Made by a program: the position numbers and the translations under genes. From assembly GCA_030077755.1 (NCBI GenBank), contig JAQJZZ010000008.1, forward strand, positions 1,054,001-1,118,000: a stretch of DNA of 64,000 nt, read 5' to 3'. This DNA comes from Filosporella fistucella (lineage: Eukaryota; Ascomycota; Leotiomycetes; Helotiales). Each line of letters opens with the position of its first letter. Position 1 is the first letter of the stretch. Below are positions 43,704-54,698 of the stretch, piece by piece. The notes below the pieces were generated by a model that saw only the letters and a program-made list of their open reading frames with translations, did not search any database and was not told where the DNA came from.

Positions 43704-45924
43704 TTGGCAAGGATTCCCGCTATGCCTGAATCTTGTCTAATGCATTGCGGCATCGACTTGGACCACTTCGCGGAAGGTGACAAGAATCGAGGCAGCGAGC
43801 TGATTGTAGCCTCGCAAGCCCGTCATGGGACTGGCACGTAGGATAATACCCCGGCGTTTTGAGGATAGGTCTTGCATTTTAGCGTGCTTGCGCCATGTGA
43901 ATTTTTGGAACGCTTAATACCCAAATGCTACTCGTCTTTGAATACATACTCTCTTATGCACGATCATCCTCTTGGACAGTGAAGACCGAAAATTTTCTAA
44001 TGAAGCTATGAACCATCATGATTTTGACAAAGACAATCTTGACGATAACTGCAGAAAGATTCTCGATGTGCGGAAACATGAGAATTAATAGCAAGAGAAT
44101 TAGCGTTCCTATTTTTTTGAGCCTCAAATCTAATTACGGGAGGATGATTGATATACGGTAGTTTGACAGATGGTGCTACTGGCCATGCGTTTGTGGGGAA
44201 AATGTCACGCTATTACATTCAATGCCGACCAGAGTTTTCATAATACATCGAGTCTCAAAATGGAAAACGTTCAGGGGTAAGATATGACCGTCACATGAAA
44301 AGTGCAAATCGAGGAAAAGGATAGGGGAGCACAAAGTATTCATTTGTTTAACTGTTTGATACGAAAAAACAATGCCCTGGAGCCTGTTGCGTGGTCAGCC
44401 TTGACCATGACAAGTGGTAAGTGAAGGATGGCTTGGAAGATGAGTGTCTCAGTTCTCCAAGGTGAAATATATGTTTCGTCAAAGAATGAACTCGGAAAGA
44501 ACAGCTAATATTGGATTCATCATAGTAAGATATGGGAGACAATTAAACAATGTACTTACAAGTGTTTGTATCGTAAGCAAATAGCTTGTTATCATCAAAG
44601 GATACCTATGAACCAGAGGCCAAGAATTAGCACAGATCTGGAGTAAAGTAACAACGGTTCGATGTGTAAAGCAGAACCAAAGCAGTTTCAGGCTATGTCG
44701 CATTAGTAAAATCTCGGGCTCTGCAGCAGGAGAAACCCACCTCATTAAATCAGAATTTTGTAAATATGTTCATCTGCAAACAGAGTTTGCTCAAACAGTG
44801 TGAATAACAGTTTCATCATTTGATGCAAAGGTTTCGGCCACAACGAGGAAGAGATAGTAAGGTTACCTGACAGGTACACTGTTAGCATTGTAGCTCTCAT
44901 AACCCATTATTTTGAACATTTCGATATCATGCGATGGATCAGTTGACGAGTTCTCAACAAGCATCTCCGCATCTGCTATCCCCACAAGGTTTGTACGCCT
45001 TGCTTTGTATGGAGGTAGAGAGTTGGGATGCGCAGTCTGTCCGCCCGTTCGTTCAAAGTTCGTCATATGAAGCATTGGGGTGATTGAAAATGATGGGGGT
45101 GCATGTACCTACAAGGAAAGAAAGTTAGCAACAGTTTTCGCAAGGTTTTCATCATGTACTTCATGATAGTTGAGAGGGTCAGACAAGGCTGAAACTAAAG
45201 TAGACTATTCTCCATTGCGTCGTCGGATCGAGGAATTCCTTATAAGTCAAGTATCATCACTCCCTCGTTGCTCTGCGAGCCAGCCACTGCAATAATGTAT
45301 GGACTAACCTTTTGTTTGAAATATATCAAGCAATATTGAAATCAAATACAGAATGTGAGAACGTAAGTGTATGTTACATTTCAAAGGTATTCTGGCGACA
45401 TTGTCAGTACGGGAATCAAGCTTTGATCGCTGATAGTGCGGAGGAGTTGTGGCTCAGAACGTTGATAATCCCCATATCTTCGAAAAGAGTTAAGAGTTGA
45501 ATTGTTCATTTATTATGTTGTTGCATCATTGAGAATGGAAAGGTTGATGAGAGGGGAGTCCGTTTCTTACCATGGATTAAGCACAATTGATGTCTATTGA
45601 ATGAGATCAAAGAATGGAAGATGTACTCCTATAAATAATTGTAAAGATCTGGACAGAAGATTGTTGTGTTGGTAGGAAGCTGAGGAATAAGAAAGGAAGA
45701 AGCAAACTCGGAGCAAGTAGATGTGATTTTTTCACCGTAAGCTAAGACTGGACCTAGTACGAATTCGGTCCTTAACCTTACCCCACCCTGCCAAGCCACA
45801 TGTGGCGGTTGTCGGTGGCTCGGGTGGCGACATCTTCGACTACCCTATTTGTTCTCTCTATCGAGCTTTATCTATCTATCCTTCCACCAACCCACAGTAG
45901 GGTAAGAAGAATTTTGTTGTCAAC
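43704..45924. other. 2.2-kb region with a possible spliced minus-strand transcript
   Basis: Several intron-like donor, branch and acceptor sets occur on the minus strand between about 44470 and 45580, but I could not assemble a coherent protein. The best open segment is listed separately. The plus-strand end leads into the promoter of the next gene. Confidence 0.45.
44863..45066 (-). CDS. Possible small unknown protein or exon
   Basis: A 67-residue minus frame starting MTNFERTGGQ, with soluble, protein-like composition and the segment LVENSSTDPSHDIEMFKIMG. It ends with TAA four residues after a possible CAG/GTAACC donor, and an upstream acceptor-like CTTGTAG lies just before it, so it may be an internal exon. 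No family recognised. It may also be part of a spliced non-coding RNA. Confidence 0.25.
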   Translation of the reverse strand: MTNFERTGGQTAHPNSLPPYKARRTNLVGIADAEMLVENSSTDPSHDIEMFKIMGYESYNANSVPVR

Positions 45925-47267
45925 ATGGCAGCATCTGGAGGCCTGTGGGCTCCCATAGCGATGAGAGTGTTCAAGTAAGTTAGATTTCACTAGAAATTGC
46001 TTATATGCTTCTTTTCTTATTGAATGGATATCATTCTAACGAATAATACAGACACACCTTCAAGAAAACATCAAACCTTATCAAAGATCGTGTCGCAGGC
46101 ATTTCGCGCCCATTTGATGTCAGGCTTGAACATGTTCTCGTCAGATCGACTCCGCGCCAGCCTTTACATCCCATTGCCCGTCTACGGCAGAGCAAGGGAA
46201 GATGGTACACGACTCACAGTACCGTTAATGCTGCCTTGCGGCGATTTATGAGCACCGGCTCAATCCATATCCCCAAGACCAACCGAGCATCGTTTCCAAG
46301 ATCTGCAACTGCATCTGCAGTTTCTCGGTTGACATCTCAAAGCCCCTTCAATTCTACTCTCCGGCCGAATCTTACTGGAGGTGCCCTTCCAAGAACCGCC
46401 GGAGGGTATGGATTCAGGTCTGGTGGCGCTCGTTATTTCTCTCATACCACCGCTCAGAATGCCCAAGTTGTGAATAATGTTTCCGCCGCCGTTCGAGCTT
46501 TTTGGCTATCCGGGCAGAAAGCCCAATTCGATGGCATGTCTCCAGCCGGCGAAAAGATATACAGGAATGTTTCCAGCCTCCAGGAGGAAACCGATCGAAA
46601 ATGGGACAGTATTTCCAGATCAGCACCGGGTTCGTTCATCACCTTTGATCTTACTCCGACTATTACTGCCCTTAGTCCTTTAGGCCTCACTTACCCCTCT
46701 AAATCTACCCAGCAGGCGTCTACCCCAACTCTCAATACTGAAGGATTCTTGGATGTACTCTCCATTGACTTTTCAAGGGCTCTAAGGGATCTTGCTGCAA
46801 TAATGAACGATCTCAAACGTCTGTCCAGCTTGGGTGATCTTCCAATTTCGTTGGAAAATCCTTCTATGCTCGTTGTCCGTTTCCCAGGTTGTGACGCAGA
46901 GACTGTAGAGCAGCTGTGCGACGAAATGGGAGTTCATAGAGGTGTGATTCATCAGGACACTGAATTTGACAAGGCTGCTGGGACTGAAATGGCCTTGAAA
47001 TTTCCATTTGCGGCCACCACGGAAAACTCTCTGTCTTCTCCAGGAGGTTCGTTGCGATCACAAACTGGGCATAACTTCAACGAATTTGACGATGAAGATA
47101 TTGATGGAAATCCGGGGTTAGAAGGGTATGAGAGCATGGGATATTCTAGTGGCGGCGAATCCGCGTATTTCACCAAGCCCAGCGAGCACCAGAACTCGTC
47201 TGATTACGAAGGCCTAGAGGGTATATATCGATTTTTGGAACAGTGTGACAATTCACGGAGGATATAG
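45925..47267 (+). CDS. Conserved fungal protein of the group annotated casein kinase II beta 2 subunit
   Basis: Two exons, 45925-45974 and 46052-47267, give 421 aa. Conserved-looking blocks include HVLVRSTPRQPLHPIARLRQ, RASFPRSATASAVSRLT, GGARYFSHT and VSAAVRAFWLSGQKAQFDGM. I recall this pattern from ascomycete proteins that carry the label casein kinase II beta 2 subunit; I do not see the zinc-binding cysteines of true CK2-beta, so the label may be historical. The Arg/Ser-rich N-terminal part with few acids (about 20-95) could be a mitochondrial targeting region. The C-terminal third is acidic. Function is not established by the sequence. Confidence 0.8.
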
Positions 47268-47788
47268 TTTACCTTTCCGCAATTTGGTCAGTTGTTGTGA
47301 GGAACGCGGGATTTAAGGTGTATCAAATTGGGTTAGGATTTCGCTTTTTGCGGGTGTAAACGGGAGATGGGAGCAATGGATATTGGATATTGGAAACACT
47401 CACTCATTATAAGGCACCGGAGCCTGATTATTGCTGAATCTTTTTTATTCTATTCAATAACCATTTCTTTTAATCGGCCGAAGTGCGTACTTCTACAAGT
47501 ACTCTTGTCAGACCTCGGTGATAGGTCGCAAGCATTAAAGAATTGTTTTCAAGTTATTGTGACATTAAGAATTCTGCTGTATTTCGACCTTACGTTGTTG
47601 ATATCCCTATGCAATAGATATGGTGTAGAGATTCATGCTAGTCTTACATTGTGTGCATCTGCAGACACATTTGCCCCACACTAGTTTGGTATTGCTCTTC
47701 GACTAACATGGCTTACCTTAATGAGAATTTGATTTCTGGGAATTGGCAGGTACAATTCATTGTCCTGCATCGGATGGATGTTTGCAAC

Positions 47789-47819
<31 letters not shown>

Positions 47820-48037
47820 TCTAGTAATTGTCGAGCGGGGCCTAAGAAACGATTCTGGCTGCCTACTTCTCGCCCGTTCGGGAGGACCAATCCTGCTATA
47901 AACTGCCATTCAACCATTTCAAGACAGATCACGAAGTTCTAATAAATCAAAATTTGGCGCGGCATAACGTCACAAATATGAAACTATTTTTAATAGTTAA
48001 ACCATATGATTCATTTGTATCATTAACAAGCTACAAT
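47268..48037. other. Convergent intergenic region
   Basis: A 770-bp gap between converging genes. It holds a short tandem repeat (listed). No gene seen. Confidence 0.5.
47789..47818. repeat. Tandem 7-bp repeat (GCACTGA type), four copies
   Basis: Four head-to-tail copies of a heptamer in the 3' region between two converging genes. It is a simple microsatellite likely to vary in copy number between strains. Confidence 0.8.
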
Positions 48038-49077
48038 TTACTCATCATCCCCGAAAAAAACCTTTACCGGCAACCAAGCATCCCCGCATACCTTGAATCT
48101 ATCAGGCAGACCATCAAGCTTCTCCAACTCCTCGGGTGTCAACTCCCAGCCATCAAGTTCAAAGTTCGTCTCGATACGTTCCTTGTTGACTGATTTGGGA
48201 ATGACAGACCAACCCTTCTGGAGCCCCCACAGAAGAAGCACTTGTTGAGGCGTCTTTCCCTTCTCCTTGGCAACGGTCAAGAGTGTCTCGTCCTTGTACA
48301 ATGGTGAATTGGTTGATCCAAGGCAAGAGTAACCTGTGCTGTGGATACCCTTGCTAGTATTATAGGCAATAAGTTTAGGGGAGGGATTGTTGGGGTGGAT
48401 CTCGATTTGGTTCACCGCTGGAACAATCTATTCTTGAGTTAGTGATGAGATCTCAGTCGTAAGATAGCACGTACCTTGCACGATGGGTCATTCAAAAGCT
48501 TCTCCAAGTTCTTGATTCCAAAGTTGGAAACCCCAATGTTCTTAACCTTTCCGGTTCCAACCAGCTTCTGCATATCTTGCCATGTCTTGACGAAGTCCCA
48601 ATCTGGAAGGTGCTTCTTCAAATCGCTAGGATCAGTCGATGATGGCCAGTGCATGAGGTATAAATCAACGTAATCTGTGCCAAGGGACTTGAGGGACGAG
48701 GCAATTCCATCGTTTACTCGGTGATGCCATGTATTGTCAAGCCTGTAAGGATATCGAATTAGTCATCATGCTCTTGCCTCGAAGACCATGTCAAGACAGA
48801 GCAAATACAAACAGAGTGGCAAAGTCACTTACTTGGTGGTCAACCAAATTTCCTTGCGAGGGACGCCGGAGTTCTTGATTCCCAGTCCGACCTCGGCCTC
48901 ATTACCATACGCAAGGGCAGTATCAATATGGCGATATCCCTTACGAAGGGCGATTTCTACAGCCTTCTCGACTTCATGAGGTTTCGATTGCCAGGTGCCA
49001 AGACCTAAAGCTGGAATCTTGTCTCCGGTGTTGAGAGTATAGGTTTTTCTGATAAGAGATGCCTGTGAGCTAGACAT
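48038..49077 (-). CDS. Aldo-keto reductase (NADPH-dependent)
   Basis: Three exons on the minus strand, 49077-48833, 48742-48475 and 48427-48038, give 300 aa. The catalytic tetrad is present: D52 and Y57 in HIDTALAYGNE, K82 at the end of IWLTTK, and H113 in YLMHWP. The C-terminal IPKSVNKERIETNFE block is the NADPH-binding segment. The family reduces aldehydes and ketones in the cytosol; the substrate is not predictable. The start is uncertain: an upstream ATG at 49198 followed by a GTAAGT donor at 49175 can join to an acceptor at 49070, giving a start MASAKVTSSQASLIRK and 305 aa. Promoter DNA upstream has TAGGTA words. Confidence 0.9.
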
Positions 49078-50280
49078 TCGAAGTGATGGGAGCTGTCTGG
49101 AGAGACTGGCTAGTCTTTGCAGACTACTGCCTCGACATGAATTGAACCCATGTCCAGGCAGACGAAATTACTTACGAGGTAACCTTTGCAGATGCCATTT
49201 TTGCAGTATAATGGGTGGTGATGAGTGAGAAGTATTGAGAGAAAGAGGGGAGTAGATTTGAAGAAGGAAATGAAAAGTGGGAGAGCAGTGTGGTACTTAT
49301 AGCTTAGGTAGGTAGAGAATAGAATAGAATGGACGGGTTGGATAACGGCACACGACGAGATGTTAAAAAGATTTCCTGGGATTTTACCTTTCTAGTGAAG
49401 AAGCTACACAGCATAGGATTGGAGCGCAAAGGCATACCGCATACCATACCTCGCATACCTACCTGCCCTGCCTCGAGCTTGCCTACCTACTATAGGTAGG
49501 ATAGGAATCCGGAATAGGGTAGCGAGGTGGTTAAGGGTAAGGAGAGTAAGAAGAGTACGTAGTAATGTGAGGTAGGTAGCTGCAAAAAAATATTCCGCCT
49601 CTTTACAGTATGACGGTGACGGCTTTCGCAGCACAGCAGCTATGAGGGGCACTTGGTGGGGATGGTGGATGCAATGAGAGTGCAGTTACCGACAAGGAAG
49701 TTACTCTTACTCGTTAGTCGCCATCATGGCTTTAGGCTGAATGTCACCAAGGCCGATGCTAACGAATTCGTGGGACCAAGAATGGGGTATGCGCACGAAT
49801 CAGAATTGAAGGAGTCATGTCAACTAGGTGAAGCCTACTTGCCCATATATCGATGATAATGCTATCTATAGTACCTACTGTACTACTGCACTGTGCTACT
49901 GCTATTGCATAGACGGAATAATACTGCAAAAGCACGGTATGTCCCATGGTACTGGAAGGCTTCATCCTTCTCTGCTTGTTCTCCAGCTGATTCTGGTACT
50001 GCACAAAATGCTAAGCGGGGTAATTGACCGAGTGGGAGAAACTTAGTAAGACGTGGACGTATACTTGTAGGTAATACAGCTTGGAATGGGATACCCCGCA
50101 CGTCACGTGCACCATACAACCCACGGGAACAGCTTTCCCGACCCGAGCCTTTTCCGACAGCCTCAATTTCGGATCCACAAAGCAACAAACTCCAGTCGGC
50201 ATTCGCAAACCCTAGATGATTACGACAAACGGAACCCGAAATTAAAGCGCTTTTCATTGCCAAAAGGCCACGCCCAAGTC
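49078..50280. other. Divergent intergenic region
   Basis: About 1.2 kb between the aldo-keto reductase and the NIP30-like gene. It holds the possible extra 5' exon of the reductase (49176-49198) and TACCTA/TAGGTA words near 49300-49580. No other gene supported. Confidence 0.5.
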
Positions 50281-51075
50281 ATGTCGTCTGGATTCGTTTC
50301 TGGAGGAACAGTTGATGCGCCCATTGAGAGAGACGATGAATGGCTAGCTGCACAGAAAGAAATCGAGGCCAACCTCCGGCGCAAGGCTGAACTGGCTAGG
50401 CAAGAGAATGGAAAGAGCTTGTTCGAGACATTGGAAGCTAATAAGGGTAACTCAGAAGCCTGGGCTCTCCTTGTGCTGGCTTTGTGTACATTGAACTGAT
50501 CACTTAGGAATCGTTCGCCTGAGCTAGCTGCAAAACAAGAAGCATTTGAGGAAGCAAACCGAATCAAGAACCAGTTCCGCGCACTCGATGACGATGAGGT
50601 GGAGTTCCTCAATTCAGTTCTGGAAAGTACACGAGCTGAGGAAGATCGGGTCAAACGAGAGACCGCCGAAGGGCTCGCTCTTTTCCGACAACAACAAGAA
50701 GAAGCAGACAAGAAGGCGCAAAGAGGTAGTGGTGATCTGATAGCCGAAGAAGGATTGCCATCGATCGAGGATGAGTCTTGGGTGACAGGTGGACGAAAAC
50801 GTAAGCGGGCAAAGGAGAAGGAGGTGCTGAAAGGCATCAAAATTCGAAGATCTTCAACTGCCACCGAGAACAAAAGTCCAGACAAGAAAATGGAGCAGGA
50901 GGCGGAAGCAGTGGGAACTCCTCCGAAGCCAATTCCTTCATCACAAAGCACTTGCGAACCAGCAGAATCAAAAGCGAACACTGAAGGGATTACTAAAACC
51001 GAATCTTTTGCTAAAAGAGCACCAATTGGTTCTACTTTGGTAAATTATGGCTCCGACGAAGATGATGACTGGTAA
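50281..51075 (+). CDS. NIP30/FAM192A (PIP30)-like nuclear protein
   Basis: Two exons, 50281-50446 and 50528-51075, give 237 aa. The N-terminal domain begins SSGFVSGGTVDAPIERDDEW, then LAAQKEIEAN, and across the splice junction ANK-AAKQEAFEE, then NQFRALDDDEVEFLNSVLES; these are the hallmarks of the Nefa/NIP30 N-terminal family. The acceptor at TAG 50525-50527 is chosen because it alone restores the conserved AAKQEAFEE in frame. The rest is charged with a basic GGRKRKRAKEKE cluster (likely nuclear signal) and an acidic SDEDDDW end. In mammals the relative binds the PA28-gamma proteasome activator; fungi lack a clear equivalent, so the fungal role is unknown. Confidence 0.88.
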
Positions 51076-51570
51076 TTGAGCTTTGCCAATTGACATATGT
51101 ACCAAAAGCTGGTGTTGGGTAGCGAAATAAAAAGCCGGGGTTAAATAGCCAAAGACGGATCTCCAACATCTCTCATAGCGTTTTCATATAACGTTGTAGG
51201 TATTTGCGCATCACCCTCACCCCTCTGGAAATCCATCCACAAGATAAGACAGGGGCCAGAAAGTACACAAACTGAAACTGTCCTGTGACTCTACTGACTC
51301 TTAATACAAATTTCGAAAAGCTCCAGATCCTACCAAAGACGTAATCTAGATGCTCCTCTGTAAATAATACAACGATCATATTTCCTCCGCAAATACACCT
51401 TATAACCCCATGGTCGTATCCCCTGTAGTTTAAGCGTGCCTCGGCCTACCCAAAGCTTGGAAGACCATCCTCCCCAGAACCGCATTCTTTTTCTGTGCAA
51501 GATGCGCCTCACACAAGCATAACCTCAACTTTCCTACTTGAGGTGTGTCATCGCCTGTGTTGAGATACCA
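51076..51570. other. Intergenic region between NIP30-like and HIT genes
   Basis: This 495-bp gap lies between two genes on the same strand. It should hold the terminator of the first and the promoter of the second. Nothing else recognised. Confidence 0.5.
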
Positions 51571-52312
51571 ATGGATTCTTGTCCATTTTGCAATATTGCA
51601 AAGAACTATCCGCCGTCGCCATCTCCCGATTCCAACTACGAGCTCGTGGCTCCGTCCGCATTCGTCGTGCTCTCTACTCCATTATGTATGGCATTCTTGG
51701 ATATCATGCCATTGTCGCCAGGGCATCTGCTACTTACTACGCGGACACATCATGAGAAGATATCCGATGTTACAGATCAGGAGGCCAAGGAGCTGGGAAT
51801 GTGGTTGTCGCGTTTGAGTAAAGTGTTGGCAAGGGCAACTGGTGTTTGGGATTGGAACATTGTGCAAAATAATGGTAGGTGAAAAATTCATTTCGGCAGC
51901 CAAAGTACTTAGCGCAGGTATACTGACAATTCAAATCAGGTGTAAGTCATTCCTAAGCTTGGTTTGGTAGACCAATATCCTCCCGAATTTTCACTTCAAT
52001 AAACGTGCCTTGTGCCCGGTCGCAGAATATTCACTGAACCATATCTAGGCAGCCGCAGCTCAGGTCGTTCCTCACGTTGTTAGTTGTTGCTTCCTGTGCT
52101 TACCTTCTCTTGTGCAGCTAACACCAGACCAGCATTTCCACCTGATACCAAGACCAGCATTGACACCGGAGCTCAGAAACAAGTCATTTACCATGTTTGG
52201 AAGAGGGCAACGGAGTGAAATAGATGATGATGAAGCCGCAGAACTAGCGAAGACACTGAGAGAGGAGATCTTGAAGGAATTGGCCCGGACACATAATAGG
52301 GAGAAATTATAG
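51571..52312 (+). CDS. HIT-family nucleotide hydrolase with a 2-nt micro-exon
   Basis: Four exons, 51571-51874, 51940-51941, 52049-52078 and 52133-52312, give 171 aa. CPFCNIA near the start resembles the zinc-like site of HINT proteins. The active-site motif H-x-H-x-H-x-x is rebuilt only when the exons join as NNG-AAAAQVVPHV-HFHLIPRP. The second exon is just GT: the first intron ends with a TACTGAC branch and CAG, and the GT is followed directly by a GTAAGT donor. Without it the frame breaks and the HIT motif is lost. HIT proteins hydrolyse purine nucleoside phosphoramidates or dinucleoside polyphosphates by a histidine nucleotidyl intermediate; the substrate here is unknown. Confidence 0.85.
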
Positions 52313-52876
52313 AGTCGCTTGAACTTTTATGGGCTATCTACATGGAGTTTAAGCTCTGGCGACCAGAGCACATTAGATGGGCATAGTGATTCTGGGGAGT
52401 CTGGTGTTAGAGAAGTTACCCATTGAGCGATAGGGGGATATAGAAGCTGTGAGAGGGTCATGTCGCCCACAGTTTTCAGGATAATCAAGGATTCAAGTCC
52501 CTGTGCGGCCAACAGTGGGTGGTTGGCTGACCAAACCTGTAATATTGCTCGCGTTTGAGGGTGTGAAGATAGTTTGGATATCACCGAACATGCTACATTA
52601 CACATCGTGGATGTTCTTTAATGACTTCTGCTCCGGTCTCAATTTTCCCATCAGTTCCCAAAACATTGTGGGCTGCAGAGCAGCACCGCTGTACTGATAT
52701 TAAGCATTCCCATTCATTAGGTCCTAGTGGGAATCCCTAGAGATTGCCGCATTGCGTTGATAGACATATAATGAGCAATGTGTCTCGTGATGGCTCAGGG
52801 TTGTTATGGAAGTTAGGGTTGGGCATTCATCTCCTATCCTGTTGATTGCGTACTACACCTTATATAGGCAGCCTTC
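52313..52876. other. Convergent intergenic region
   Basis: A 564-bp gap between the HIT gene and TRM11, which converge. No gene or repeat seen. Confidence 0.5.
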
Positions 52877-54344
52877 TCACCTAAAAGTTGCCTTGAATCC
52901 AGAAAAATATCCTTTCCTGAAGGGATTCAAGTCGTCCGCGCTCACGCCGTTCACTTTGGTCCTTGGCTCTCGAGCGGGGCCAAGCTGAACTTCTGAGTCT
53001 GGAATTCTTCGATATGTAATAAGTCTTCTTGACCCTGTATCTGTCAGGTTGACGTTTGATGTGATTTGAAGATAATACATACACCGATTGAATGGTTGAG
53101 TGCATACACTGGTAATCTCCAGGCATGGATGCTCCGGAACATTGATCTCTTGATCTTGGTCATTGGCTGTAGGCATCCAGAAAGACAGACGACCTTCATC
53201 CACCAGGGTTAAAACCGCAAACTCTAGAATATCATCTAGCATTGCAAGAAAGCTATATGGCCTCTTTGGTGGGATATAAGACTCCTCCCTGCTAAGTCAA
53301 TAGTAGTCATATAATTTGTCGGGCTGAAAACTCACGTGTGATGAGCTTTGCCATCCCGATACACGATTTCTTTCCCTCTCGTTGGATCTCTACTTCCAAG
53401 GACTTTGAGGCCTTCCCTAACACCATACGGTGGATCACAAACTATGCCGTCAAATATTGTGCTTCTCCGCAAAGGCGTGTTTGTAAGGTCAGCAATAAAG
53501 CTGTCACCGAATTGATCTGTGAGGCCATATTGTACGAAATTAGCCAAAAGGTTTGTTTTCCCCTTTCCTCGGATGCTTCTTCCATCAATGTCACTGCCAA
53601 AAGCGAGTGCACCGAAATGGGCACAGGCGACAGGGAAGCTACCAGATCCGACAAATGGATCATAGAAGATCTTCCCGGGGGCGGCTAATGTCATATTTGC
53701 GGTGACGAGAGCTAGCTCTGCATCCATAGAAGTTGTACAGATATAATTTCGCTTTTTCAGATCGTACTTGCCAATGATGTCACGATTACTGCTACCCAGA
53801 TATCGGCCAAGGTGAACAGACTGCGGTTGATGTACTCCAAGAGCAGCAGCATCGAACTGCCACTCCTCACAAAGGCAGAACTCTTGTTCAGCGCCTTTCA
53901 TTTTGATGGGGCCTTCGAATTCCAGGAAGCGGAAACCCTCAATTAACTTGCGCTGCTCGCTCGTAGACCTCGATCCCTGGAAAGAATCCATAGAGAACTT
54001 AAAGGACACGTGTTTGTACAAAGGCCAGAGGTGCTGTGAGACTCCACGAACATTGTCATGAAGATCTTCATAGGAGGAGCCATTTCCCCAAACCTCGTAA
54101 ATGGCTTTGGTCAGGATACTCCTTCGGACCAGCCTGATGGCAGCTTCTTCAGAAGGGAGTTTGACGAAACAAAAGGGAGACTATTTGAAGATGAGCTTAG
54201 AATTGGGGCCGTTTCAGAAATATAGCTTACACTTGGGCTGTAAGAAAGCACTCCGAGCTCAATACCTTCAAGAACCGCCAAGGCTTTGATTTCTGCGAGA
54301 CGAAAGGTCTCGTGAGTCTGCGTGAATCTGATCATGTACTCCAT
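52877..54344 (-). CDS. TRM11: tRNA (guanine10-N2) methyltransferase TRM11
   Basis: Four exons on the minus strand, 54344-54231, 54180-53336, 53291-53083 and 53034-52877, give 441 aa. The N-terminus MEYMIRFTQTHETFRLAEI is the THUMP-related start of the family. The SAM-binding block is IFYDPFVGSGSFPVA, and the catalytic DPPYG follows in GIVCDPPYGVRE. The last exon join gives PFNRWSRRLITYRRIPDSE; a GTATGT donor is used after a T, since an overlapping GT two bases earlier would break the frame. With Trm112 this enzyme makes m2G10 in tRNAs in the cytosol or nucleus. The gene is divergent from RPP40, and both act on tRNA. Confidence 0.93.
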
Positions 54345-54698
54345 TTCTAGTTCTGTAGCTCTGTTTCCTGGGTGTGACGCTACCTAGAAGGCTGTGAATG
54401 AGAATGATTGAGCTTCTGGGACATTTCTCCTCTGTTGGACCTGGAAATGTATTTGGTGGAAAGCCTGCTGAAAGTTTAAGATCACCCTCCCTCGCTAAAC
54501 TCAGCTGCACTCGCCTACAGGCACCATCACCTGCGCCAAAAGTTCGCCGTGGAAAATTTAAGGGCCAATTGCATACCCCCCTTTTTGCTTGATGCTGATT
54601 CCTCCCTGTTTGTATCGTAAGGTACCGCCTGCCTACCTTTCTTCCATTTCGAGCATCAAATAAATTTGCTCCCTATCGCGTCCACAAGTCCTACAGTC
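54345..54698. promoter_or_regulatory. Shared promoter region, TRM11 and RPP40
   Basis: A 354-bp gap between two divergent start codons of tRNA maturation genes. It includes a short TACCTACC-like word and pyrimidine-rich DNA close to the RPP40 start. No specific factor site is claimed. Confidence 0.5.
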
